DNA from: G965222335 sp965222335
GTDB lineage: Bacteria > Pseudomonadota > Gammaproteobacteria > Pseudomonadales > Halieaceae
Assembly (NCBI GenBank): GCA_965222335.1
Contig: OZ244944.1
Span: 1,860,001-1,924,000, forward strand
Reading direction: 5' to 3'
DNA length: 64,000 bases
Made by a program: the position numbers and the translations under genes. Positions 36,690 to 43,995 of the stretch are shown here, piece by piece. Numbering within the stretch: position 1 is the stretch's first letter; every line of letters begins with the position of its first letter. The notes beneath the pieces are model-generated. The model saw only the letters and a list, made by a program, of their open reading frames with translations, did no database searches and was not told the DNA's origin.

Positions 36690-38042
36690 TCAGATCCCCC
36701 CCGTGGCGGCGCCCGCGGGGCGCAGTGCGGTACCCGACCCGGACTGGGCGGGCAAACTGGCCATGTTGCGCAGGGCACCGATGTAGGCCGCCAGCAACAG
36801 CCCATAGAGCAGCACATAGCCAAGCAGGGTACCCGAGAGCGTCGCGCTACTATGATCCGCCGCCACCTCGTCCACCCGGAGCAGGCCCGAGATAATCCAG
36901 GGCTGACGCCCGATTTCGGTCACGTACCAGCCCGCCAGCACCGCCACCCAGCCGGAGAAGGTCATCACTGACAGGGCGCGCAGCAAGGGCCGCCCGGGCT
37001 CCCGCCGCCGCCACAGGCTCCAGCCGCCCCACCATGACACGGCGAGCATGGCGATACCGACGCCGAGCATGACGCGGAAGGACCAGAAGACCGGCGCCAC
37101 CGGCGGGTGAGCTCCTGGGAAATCGTTCAGGCCCGGCACTTCGCCCCGCACGCGGTGGGTCAGGACGAGGCTGGTGGCGTAGGGAATCTCCACCGCAAGC
37201 CGATTCCTGCGCTCGGTCTCGTCGGGTAGTCCAAGGAGGGTAAACGGTACGCCGGTATCCGTATCCCAGACCGCTTCCATGGCCGCGACCTTGGCGGGCT
37301 GGTGCTCAAATGTATTGAGCCCGTGCAGGTCACCGGAAAAAATCTGCAGTGGCGCTACCACCGCAGCCAGGAAAACGCCCGTGCGCAATACCTTCAGCGT
37401 CCCGGGCCCACCAAGCCCGCGCATGATGCGCAGGGCGCTAAGTCCCGCGATCATGAAGGCCGTGGTTAACAGCGAGGACATCAGCACGTGCGCGAAGCGG
37501 TAAGGAAACGAGGGGTTGAAGATAATCGCCCACCAGTCGTCTACATAAAACACGCCCTCCTCCAGCCGGTAGCCCGCCGGGGTTTGCATCCATGAGTTGA
37601 GACTGAGAATCCAGAATGCCGACAGCGTGGTGCCGATGGCCACCAGGGAGGTGCTCACCAGGTGCATTCGGTTGGATACCCGGTCCTTGCCAAAAAGCAT
37701 GATGCCCAGAAACGAGGCTTCCAGGAAAAACGCGGTCAACACCTCATATCCCAGCAGGGGCCCCGCGATATTACCCGCCCGCTCCATAAAGCCCGGCCAG
37801 TTCGTGCCGAACTGAAAGCTCATGGTGATGCCCGAAACCACGCCCATGGCGAAGGTCAGGGCGAAGATTTTCACCCAGAAAAAGTAGGCGTACTCCCAGT
37901 CGCGGTCGCCGGTGCGCGTGTACTGCCAGCGGAAAAACAGCAGAACCCAGCCCAACCCGATGGTCACCGCCGGGAAAAGGATATGAAAACTGATATTCGC
38001 CGCAAACTGGATTCTCGCCAGCAACACAGGATCAACGTCCAC
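36690..38042 (-). CDS. cydA: Cytochrome bd-type quinol oxidase subunit I (CioA-like)
   Basis: 450 residues, about nine membrane segments. His20 (NISFHILFP) is the b595/d-type haem ligand position, and GRQPWIISGLLR is the conserved C-terminal signature. It is shorter than E. coli CydA (about 520), so it is the short-Q-loop, CioA type associated with cyanide-insensitive oxidases. The start is a GTG at 38042 with AAGGAG six bases upstream. It is the first gene of the seven-gene leftward operon, 38 bases from the -12 element of a sigma-54 promoter. Confidence 0.93.
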   Translation of the reverse strand: MDVDPVLLARIQFAANISFHILFPAVTIGLGWVLLFFRWQYTRTGDRDWEYAYFFWVKIFALTFAMGVVSGITMSFQFGTNWPGFMERAGNIAGPLLGYEVLTAFFLEASFLGIMLFGKDRVSNRMHLVSTSLVAIGTTLSAFWILSLNSWMQTPAGYRLEEGVFYVDDWWAIIFNPSFPYRFAHVLMSSLLTTAFMIAGLSALRIMRGLGGPGTLKVLRTGVFLAAVVAPLQIFSGDLHGLNTFEHQPAKVAAMEAVWDTDTGVPFTLLGLPDETERRNRLAVEIPYATSLVLTHRVRGEVPGLNDFPGAHPPVAPVFWSFRVMLGVGIAMLAVSWWGGWSLWRRREPGRPLLRALSVMTFSGWVAVLAGWYVTEIGRQPWIISGLLRVDEVAADHSSATLSGTLLGYVLLYGLLLAAYIGALRNMASLPAQSGSGTALRPAGAATGGI

Positions 38043-38080
38043 CTCGAACTCCTTGTCGAAGACTCATTGATCCCTGTAGA

Positions 38081-38095
38081 GCAATACCTGTGCCA
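38081..38095 (-). promoter_or_regulatory. Sigma-54 (-24/-12) promoter of the cyd-sulfide operon
   Basis: The minus strand reads TGGCACAGGTATTGCT, matching the consensus TGGCAC-N5-TTGC at every conserved base, with the required 10 bases between GG and GC. It points at cydA, whose GTG start is 38 bases downstream. The operon's last gene is a sigma-54 activator, which strengthens the call. Confidence 0.85.
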
Positions 38096-38210
38096 CACTC
38101 GGCAACGGCGGCTCGAATTATTGCAAGTTATTGAAAACGTTTATTATTTATTCTGGGGAGACTCGGCAATACCATCCGCATGGGACTTCAAGGCCCAGGT
38201 TTGCGTCATT

Positions 38211-38240
38211 TTTGGCAGACGATCGCCATATTTGGCAGAC
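38211..38240. promoter_or_regulatory. Direct repeat TTTGGCAGAC, candidate activator-binding sites
   Basis: TTTGGCAGAC occurs at 38211-38220 and again at 38231-38240, exactly 20 bases (about two helical turns) apart and about 115-145 bases upstream of the -24 element. This is the normal distance for sigma-54 enhancer sites. The rest of the 247-base gap holds an AT-rich stretch (38115-38155) and a hairpin at its far end. Confidence 0.4.
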
Positions 38241-38254
38241 ACTGGAATGGGAAT

Positions 38255-38274
38255 CCGCCGGCGCGAGCCGGCGG
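38255..38274 (-). terminator. Hairpin after the beta-helix/cytochrome gene
   Basis: Perfect stem CCGCCGGC / GCCGGCGG with a 4-base loop, 16 bases after the stop codon of the beta-helix gene. No T-run follows on the minus strand, so it may end transcription only weakly. Confidence 0.4.
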
Positions 38275-38289
38275 TCTCGGGGGACTTGA

Positions 38290-39804
38290 TCAGTTTTTCA
38301 ATGCCAGCATGAATTCCGCTGCGGCCAGCAGTGCTTCCTCGTCCAGGTGCCCCTGGGGCGGCATTTCCGGGTAGTCCTCGCGCTTCTTCACCGGATTGGC
38401 GGCGTAGTCGGCGATACCCTGGGGGTCGTCCATGTACAGCGCCTGGACGATCTGGGCGGGCGGCCCGATCATGCGGGAGTTATAGGCATGGCAGCCGGCA
38501 CAGACGCCGTAGTACACCAGCCTGCCGGTTTCCATGTGCTCCTTGTCGCGGGGCGGCACACGCTCGGGCAGGGTGTAGCTGGCAACGTTCATGGTGGTGT
38601 CGAATTCACACTCCCCGTACTTGCCAAGGCCAATGGTGCGGAAGCGTTCGGGGTTGAGAATACAGCCGTCTTCCCTGCCCGTGATGTCCACGATGTCCGG
38701 CCCCTTGGATTCCATCATGGCCGCGAGCATGGCACGCACCATCGGCGCCGGATTTTCGCCGTTGTTGCGCATGATGTTGTTCAGAATCACCGGCCGGTCC
38801 GGGTTGGGCTCGGATTCCGGGTCGGTGGCAGCATTGGAGGCGGCGGAGAAATCCGTAAAGGCGATGCCCATGGAGTCGTTACCGGAGATGATATTCCCCT
38901 CCACCACGACATCGTCACAGGCCATCACCAGGATGCCCGTGCCGGGGGGGATATTGGAGACCAGCGAGCCGGGAATGGCGAAGTTCTCGTGGTCGTTATC
39001 CACCACGAAGTTATTGCGGATAATCACGTCGCCGCAGGTCTTGATGGGCAGGCCGGGGGTAATGAAAGCGAGGATGCCGCCCGTATTGTTGTAGACGTAG
39101 TTGTTTTCCACCAGCGCCTTGCGGCTGTTCTCGATCTCGATCCCGGCCACGCTTTCGAACACCTCGTTGTGCACCACGTCGATGTTGTCCGACATGCCCA
39201 CGTAGATCGCCGCGTCCTCAATCCCGGAAATAATGTTGTGGGACACGATGCCGTTCTTGCCAAGCTGGGGGAAAATGCCGTAGACGCCGGTATCCACCAC
39301 AACGTTGTTGCGGATTATGAAATTGTTGCCCGCCTGGCCCATGATGCCGTTGCCCTTGTAGCGGGTGATGTAGAAGTTCTCCACGGTGAAGCCGTTGCCG
39401 GAATAGAGAATCGCGTCGTTGCGCACGCCCTCACCCTCCATCACCGGGTAGCGGCCCTGCTCAATCACCCCGGACAGGGTGATGTTGTCCTTGTCGATGT
39501 AGACCGTTTCCTTGTAGGTGCCGGGCATCACCTTGATCACCGTGCCGGGCTCCGCTGCCACCACCGCATCCTGGATGGACTCCCCGTCCTTGACCACGAT
39601 CAGGGCCCCGGTGGTCGGGGTCTCCCAGGCGCGGACCGCGGTATTCTCGGCAGCCGCCACCTCGCGGGCACCCTCCGAGGCAAAGGCTGCGCGGGGCTGG
39701 TTATCGACCTTGATCACCGTGGGCGCCGGTTGGCGCGCCTGACCCAGGTAGAACCCCCCACCCAATAGCGCAACCGCGCCCACTACCAGTAACAGTTTAT
39801 TCAT
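38290..39804 (-). CDS. Parallel beta-helix protein fused to a C-terminal cytochrome c domain
   Basis: 504 residues. An N-terminal hydrophobic anchor or signal (LLLVVGAVALLGGGFYLG) is followed by a right-handed parallel beta-helix (about 75-330) of repeating turns such as NNFIIRNNVVVDTGVYGI, like NosD or surface carbohydrate-binding proteins. The C terminus is a small cytochrome c with haem motif CAGCH (Cys435, Cys438, His439) and likely Met ligand near the end. It should face the periplasm. The ATG at 39804 has GGAG nine bases upstream and overlaps the peroxidase-like gene by eight bases, so they form one operon. The function is unknown. Confidence 0.85.
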   Translation of the reverse strand: MNKLLLVVGAVALLGGGFYLGQARQPAPTVIKVDNQPRAAFASEGAREVAAAENTAVRAWETPTTGALIVVKDGESIQDAVVAAEPGTVIKVMPGTYKETVYIDKDNITLSGVIEQGRYPVMEGEGVRNDAILYSGNGFTVENFYITRYKGNGIMGQAGNNFIIRNNVVVDTGVYGIFPQLGKNGIVSHNIISGIEDAAIYVGMSDNIDVVHNEVFESVAGIEIENSRKALVENNYVYNNTGGILAFITPGLPIKTCGDVIIRNNFVVDNDHENFAIPGSLVSNIPPGTGILVMACDDVVVEGNIISGNDSMGIAFTDFSAASNAATDPESEPNPDRPVILNNIMRNNGENPAPMVRAMLAAMMESKGPDIVDITGREDGCILNPERFRTIGLGKYGECEFDTTMNVASYTLPERVPPRDKEHMETGRLVYYGVCAGCHAYNSRMIGPPAQIVQALYMDDPQGIADYAANPVKKREDYPEMPPQGHLDEEALLAAAEFMLALKN

Positions 39805-41065
39805 TTTTATGATCTCCACTTGCGAGCTCGCCGGGGCGAACAGAAAGGTTGTGTACCGGGGCCAGCCCCGAGGGCAGTTGCCCTGGCTCCGGTGGTTTGA
39901 ATCGTTCGTCGGTCAGGGTGCGCATAAAGTCCACCAGCCGGTCCAGCTCGTAATCGGTGAGCTGGGGTTCCCATATGTGCCAGTGAATTTTCAGGTCCTC
40001 CCCCGCCGGCACCGCGTGCCCGCGGCCCTTGGTGTAGAACTCGGTTGCCTCGCGCAGGGTCGCAAAGCGCCCCGAGTGCATGTAGGGCGCGGTGAGGGCG
40101 ACATTGCGCAACGAGGGGACCCGGAAGCCGCCGCGCTGGCTCGGCTCGTTCATGACCGGGCCGGCGCCGGGGTCGAAGTCCATACCCGGGGGCTCCGGGG
40201 TGCCGATGACCGCAATCTGCTGGTTACTGAACAAAGGGGGCGTATGGCACTCCGCGCAGCGGGCGACAAACGAGCGGAACACGTTCAGGCCCTCCTTCTC
40301 AGGTGCGGTCAGGGCATCGGCGTAGCCGTGGGCATATTGGTCATAGCGACTGTTGAGGGACACCAGGGAAGCCTGGAAGGCCGCCAGCGCCCGGTATATC
40401 TGCTCCAGGGCAATACCCTGTGCGGGGTCGTAGCTGTCGGGGAAGGCCTCGGCGAACAAACGCCGGTAGGCCGCCAGGCCATTGAGGTCCGCCAGCAGCT
40501 GTTGCGGCGTGTTGGCCATCTCGGAAGCGTCGTACAGGGGCCCCAGCATCTGCTCTTCGAGGGAGCTTGCGCGCCCATCCCAGAACAGGCGCTGCAGAAA
40601 GGTCGCATTCCACAGGCTGGGGGCGGATCGGGGCAGCAATTCACCGCCAGCGCCCAGGCTGCGGCCGCGACCGTCGGCAAAACCGAGGTCGGGCTGGTGA
40701 CAGCTGGCGCAGGACAGGCTGCGGTCAGCCGAGAGCACCGGATCAAAGAACAGGTAGCGACCGAGATCAATCTGCTCCGGCCTGAAACCGTCGCGGTAGG
40801 CGGGCAGCCCGGTCTTCAGTCCGCCCACGCCGGCGTCCTGCAGGGAGGGGTACATCTGGTACAGGCTGCGCAGTTCGCAGTGGCCGTCCACACGCTCAAA
40901 GCCGGGGGGACAGTTGCTGCTGAGCTCAATTTCCGCCGCGCGGGTGAGGGGCGCCAGACACAGCAGTGCCAGCGCGAACCTGCCCAACCCGCGCGCCCAG
41001 GCTCTGGGCGCGGCCCGCATCAGGGCGCCTGGCTTCAGGGCGCCTGGCTTAAGGGCGCCTGGCAT
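39797..41065 (-). CDS. Dihaem cytochrome c peroxidase/MauG-like protein
   Basis: 422 residues if translated from 41065, 407 from the ATG at 41020. A signal peptide (ALALLCLAPLTRA) precedes the mature part. Two haem motifs, CASCH and CAECH, sit in the arrangement of bacterial cytochrome c peroxidases and MauG. VPSLRNVALTAPYMHSG is the conserved ligand region. It acts in the periplasm, reducing peroxide or oxidising a partner. The upstream ATG overlaps the previous gene's stop (TGATG), but four 15-base repeats lie between it and the second ATG, leaving the true start open. Confidence 0.88.
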   Translation of the reverse strand: MPGALKPGALKPGALMRAAPRAWARGLGRFALALLCLAPLTRAAEIELSSNCPPGFERVDGHCELRSLYQMYPSLQDAGVGGLKTGLPAYRDGFRPEQIDLGRYLFFDPVLSADRSLSCASCHQPDLGFADGRGRSLGAGGELLPRSAPSLWNATFLQRLFWDGRASSLEEQMLGPLYDASEMANTPQQLLADLNGLAAYRRLFAEAFPDSYDPAQGIALEQIYRALAAFQASLVSLNSRYDQYAHGYADALTAPEKEGLNVFRSFVARCAECHTPPLFSNQQIAVIGTPEPPGMDFDPGAGPVMNEPSQRGGFRVPSLRNVALTAPYMHSGRFATLREATEFYTKGRGHAVPAGEDLKIHWHIWEPQLTDYELDRLVDFMRTLTDERFKPPEPGQLPSGLAPVHNLSVRPGELASGDHKNE

Positions 41066-41076
41066 CAGGGCGCCTG
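41017..41076 (-). repeat. Four tandem 15-bp units spanning the stop-start junction
   Basis: Units at 41017-41031, 41032-41046, 41047-41061 and 41062-41076 on the plus strand follow GC(A/T)T(C/A)AGGGCGCCTG. The outer two units each contain the minus-strand TGATGC, which is a stop-start overlap; the inner two have mutated ATG. The repeat encodes PGALK repeats at the start of the peroxidase-like protein. Confidence 0.85.
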
Positions 41077-41688
41077 CGAGCGGATAAAGGCCACCACGTC
41101 AGCGAGCGCTTGCTCACTTGGCAGGACAGCAGCCATCGCGCGCATCTGCCGCCCGGTACGATCTCCCGGGGCCGCGCCCCGGGTCCCCTCGCGGAAGGCG
41201 TGCAACTGGGACAGGAGATACCAGTCGTCGCTGCCCGCCAGGCGCGGCGAATTCAGCGCGACGTTTCCGTCGGCACTGGCGCCATGACAGGCACCGCAGA
41301 ACTGGTTGTAGTAATCGGCGCCCAGCGTGGCGTCGCCTTCCACGGTCGCGGGCCCGGTCTCGCTGGACAGGCTGGCGATATAGGCCGAGACATCCACCAG
41401 GGCCTGGGCATCCGGCAGGCTCGCCGCCATCGGCGCCATCTGCTGCGCGGGCGATGCGCTGCCCGCACCGCCACGCAGGCCGCTGCGGAATTTCTCCAGC
41501 TGGGCGATGAGATACACCTCCCGCAGGTGATTCAGGCGCGGCGCCTGGAGCGCCTGATTGCCCTCGGCCGCCGCACCGTGGCAGGCAGCGCAGGTCGCAT
41601 AGAGGCGCTCCCCACGGACCAGGTCCACTTCTGCGCGCAGGCCCGATGACAGCAGCAGACCCAGAAGCAGCAAAGTAAATGTTCGCAT
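41065..41688 (-). CDS. Tandem-haem cytochrome c (c4-like)
   Basis: 207 residues. A signal peptide (LLLLGLLLSSGLRA) precedes two similar cytochrome c domains with haem motifs CAACH and CGACH. Each is followed about 40 residues later by a Met/Ala segment typical of class I cytochromes (MAPMAASLPDAQAL and MRAMAAVLPSEQAL). This is the plan of periplasmic cytochrome c4, an electron carrier. I chose the ATG at 41688 because it starts the signal peptide. It is the first gene of the three-gene leftward operon behind the operator at 41713-41728. Confidence 0.87.
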   Translation of the reverse strand: MRTFTLLLLGLLLSSGLRAEVDLVRGERLYATCAACHGAAAEGNQALQAPRLNHLREVYLIAQLEKFRSGLRGGAGSASPAQQMAPMAASLPDAQALVDVSAYIASLSSETGPATVEGDATLGADYYNQFCGACHGASADGNVALNSPRLAGSDDWYLLSQLHAFREGTRGAAPGDRTGRQMRAMAAVLPSEQALADVVAFIRSQAP

Positions 41689-41712
41689 GCACAGCACCCT
41701 AATCATTCTAGT

Positions 41713-41728
41713 TGGTACGTTCGTACCA
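41713..41728. promoter_or_regulatory. Perfect palindrome TGGTACGTTCGTACCA, likely operator
   Basis: Seven-base arms with a two-base centre, 25-40 bases upstream of the cytochrome gene's ATG. On the minus strand a -10-like TAGAAT lies just downstream, so a repressor bound here would cover the promoter. The form suits a TetR-type dimer. The regulator is not identified. Confidence 0.6.
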
Positions 41729-41900
41729 GGTTGGATTCGTATCATACCACCGTCAGCGCGCATTGGCTGCAAAAAATGCTCGTGTCCCCGCCTCGCTCCG
41801 CGAGGGTGCGGCAAAGGCGACAAACGCCAAACCCTGCGCTAGACTCGAACTCCCCGGCGCGGTGGCCGGGAATTTGACCGGAAAGTGATGGGGAAACCAG

Positions 41901-42296
41901 ATGGAATACAACCCGGATGTACACAGCATCAAGTGTCCCAAGTGCGGCCACGGCATGGAAGAAATCGGCTACGGCGGTGTGATGATCGATCGCTGCAGCA
42001 ATTGCCTGGGGCTGTGGTTCGACACCGGCGAGGCCGAGCAGCTCAAGGACAAGTGGATGGGCGACGCCCTGGATTCCGGCGCTGCCGGCGAAGGCAAGAA
42101 GTGGGACACCGTCGAGGACATCGCCTGCCCGCGCTGCGGCAAGGACATGGACAAGACCGCCGACCCCAAGCAGACCCATATCTGGTACGAGGTCTGTGAC
42201 GAACACGGTATGTTCATGGACGCCGGCGAGTTTACCGACTTCAAGCACGAGACCCTGGCAGACCGTTTCCGCAGCCTGATCAAGGGCAGTCGCTAG
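41901..42296 (+). CDS. Double zinc-ribbon protein (TFIIB-type zinc finger)
   Basis: 131 residues. Two CxxC knuckles form the first ribbon (KCPKCG and RCSNCLGLWFD, the signature of the zf-TFIIB family). A second ribbon starts with ACPRCG, followed by a Cys in EVCDEHGMFMDAGEFTD. Cytosolic and acidic between the ribbons. The family is common but its role is not known; a binding or scaffold role for metal or nucleic acid is possible. An ATG at 41901 starts the protein. Confidence 0.85.
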   Translation: MEYNPDVHSIKCPKCGHGMEEIGYGGVMIDRCSNCLGLWFDTGEAEQLKDKWMGDALDSGAAGEGKKWDTVEDIACPRCGKDMDKTADPKQTHIWYEVCDEHGMFMDAGEFTDFKHETLADRFRSLIKGSR

Positions 42297-42310
42297 GCTC
42301 GCCTTACACT

Positions 42311-42381
42311 CGGCGGGCCACCCCGCGCCGGGCGATTCCGCGGCGGGCGACCCCGCGGCGGGCGAACCCGCGGTCGCCCGC
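42311..42381. repeat. GC-rich 15-bp tandem repeat with hairpin
   Basis: Three to four copies of a unit close to CGGGCGACCCCGCGG. GCGGGCGACC (42343-42352) pairs with GGTCGCCCGC (42372-42381). It lies just after the zinc-ribbon gene and could serve as a terminator, though there is no T-run. Nothing else is evident in 42382-42494 apart from the leader of the next gene. Confidence 0.55.
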
Positions 42382-42494
42382 TATCCACTCAACGCCTTCT
42401 ATCCCTGTGGTCGCGCCATGGCCAGGGCAAGGCAGGCGGGTCAGGCTTGCATGAATAGTCGCCGATCATCCAATGGTGTAGCCCAGATCACCAC

Positions 42495-43931
42495 ATGATC
42501 AAAAAATCCACCCGCATCCTTTACGGCGCCGGCGGCGCGGTTTACGCCGCCAAGGAAGCCGCCTACACGATGTTCGTGCTGCTCTTCTACACCCAGGTGC
42601 TGGGCCTGAGTGGCACGATTACCGGGATTATCATCGCCATCAGCCTGGTGTGGGATGGTATCTCCGACCCGCTGGTGGGCTCCCTGTCCGATCGCTTACG
42701 CAGCCGCTGGGGCCGCCGGCACCCCTTCCTCGCGTTCTCGATTATCCCGGCGGGCCTGGGTTTTGTCGGTCTGTTCAATCCGCCGGCGGCGGTAATCACC
42801 GAACAGGGCCTGCTGGCCGCGTGGCTGCTGTTCTGGTCCCTGTGGGTGCGCACCTTTGTCACCACCTATTCGATTCCCCACCTCGCCCTCTCGGCGGAAA
42901 TCACCAGCGACTACCATGACCGCAGCCAGGTCCTGGGGGCACGCCTGGCATTCATGTTCCTGTTTTCGGTGCTGTTACCGGCCACGGCGCTGCTGCTGAT
43001 CTTTCCCGCCCAAGGCGCAGAAGACGGCCGCTTTATCGCCGATAACTATCCGCTGTACGGTCTCTTTACCTGCGCCGTGGTGTGGCTGACCGCAAGCGCC
43101 ACGACCTTTGGCACGCGTGCGCACATCCGCTCTTCCCTGGACGCGCAGGTCCCCCGGGGGCAGGGTGACCACCTGCTGGGGCTCACCCGAGACCTCATGC
43201 GCACCCTGAGCAATCGCAAATTCCGCCTGATTCTCGGCTACGAGTTCGCGGCGATGGCCTCCTACGGTGTGGTAGCCAGCCTGAACATGCTGGTATGGAC
43301 CTTTTTCTGGGAGTTTTCCGCCGAGGATGTCTCCCTGATCCTGTCCCTGCCCAGCCTGCTGGCGATCGCCCTGGTGCTGCTGACCCTCAAGCCCCTGAGT
43401 CGCCGTTTTCCCAAGCACCGCCTGATGCAGTTCGCCCTGATCGGTATGATCCTGGACTGCCTGTGGCTGTACCCGCCCAAACTGGCCGGCCTGCTGCCAG
43501 AGAACGGTTCACCGCTGGTGTTCGGGATGAATTTCGTATTCATGCTGATCTTCATGTACTGCTTCCTCCTGCGCGGCATCAATACCCAGTCGGTGGTCGC
43601 CGACATAACCGATGAACACGAGCTGGATCACGGCCTGCGCCAGGAAGCGGGCTTCTTTTCGATGATCAATTTCACCAACAAGGCGGCAACCGTGATGGGC
43701 CCGCTGTACGGCGGCCTGGTGCTGGACGTGGTTGGCCTGCACGCGGGAATGCGGCCGGGCGAGCTCTCGGACGCCACCCTCAATGGCCTGGTGTATGCCT
43801 ACGGCCTCGGTGTCCTGCCACCGCTGCTGATAGCGCTGGCCATGGCCATGAAGATCTCGATGAGCGAGGCCCAGGTCACCGCCATCCAGGCGGCGATCAA
43901 GGACCGCCGCGAGACCTCAGCCGACGCCTAG
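42495..43931 (+). CDS. GPH-family (MelB-like) sodium:sugar symporter
   Basis: 478 residues, twelve membrane segments. The motif DGISDPLVGSLSDR and the GRRHPFL loop after it are hallmarks of the glycoside-pentoside-hexuronide:cation symporter family. A central cytoplasmic loop lies near residues 215-245. It probably imports a sugar or glycoside with Na+ or H+; no sugar-catabolic gene flanks it, so the substrate is open. Many GPH proteins in marine bacteria are of unknown specificity. Confidence 0.85.
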   Translation: MIKKSTRILYGAGGAVYAAKEAAYTMFVLLFYTQVLGLSGTITGIIIAISLVWDGISDPLVGSLSDRLRSRWGRRHPFLAFSIIPAGLGFVGLFNPPAAVITEQGLLAAWLLFWSLWVRTFVTTYSIPHLALSAEITSDYHDRSQVLGARLAFMFLFSVLLPATALLLIFPAQGAEDGRFIADNYPLYGLFTCAVVWLTASATTFGTRAHIRSSLDAQVPRGQGDHLLGLTRDLMRTLSNRKFRLILGYEFAAMASYGVVASLNMLVWTFFWEFSAEDVSLILSLPSLLAIALVLLTLKPLSRRFPKHRLMQFALIGMILDCLWLYPPKLAGLLPENGSPLVFGMNFVFMLIFMYCFLLRGINTQSVVADITDEHELDHGLRQEAGFFSMINFTNKAATVMGPLYGGLVLDVVGLHAGMRPGELSDATLNGLVYAYGLGVLPPLLIALAMAMKISMSEAQVTAIQAAIKDRRETSADA

Positions 43932-43995
43932 GCGCGGTTGCCTGGCACCCGACCCTGGTCCACAATGCGCGGCTCACATGCCCCGGTAAGCGCCC

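Noticed and set aside
42311..42381. Possible CRISPR or phage attachment repeat
   Set aside because: 15-base units without spacers and no integrase or cas genes nearby; better read as a GC-rich tandem repeat or hairpin.
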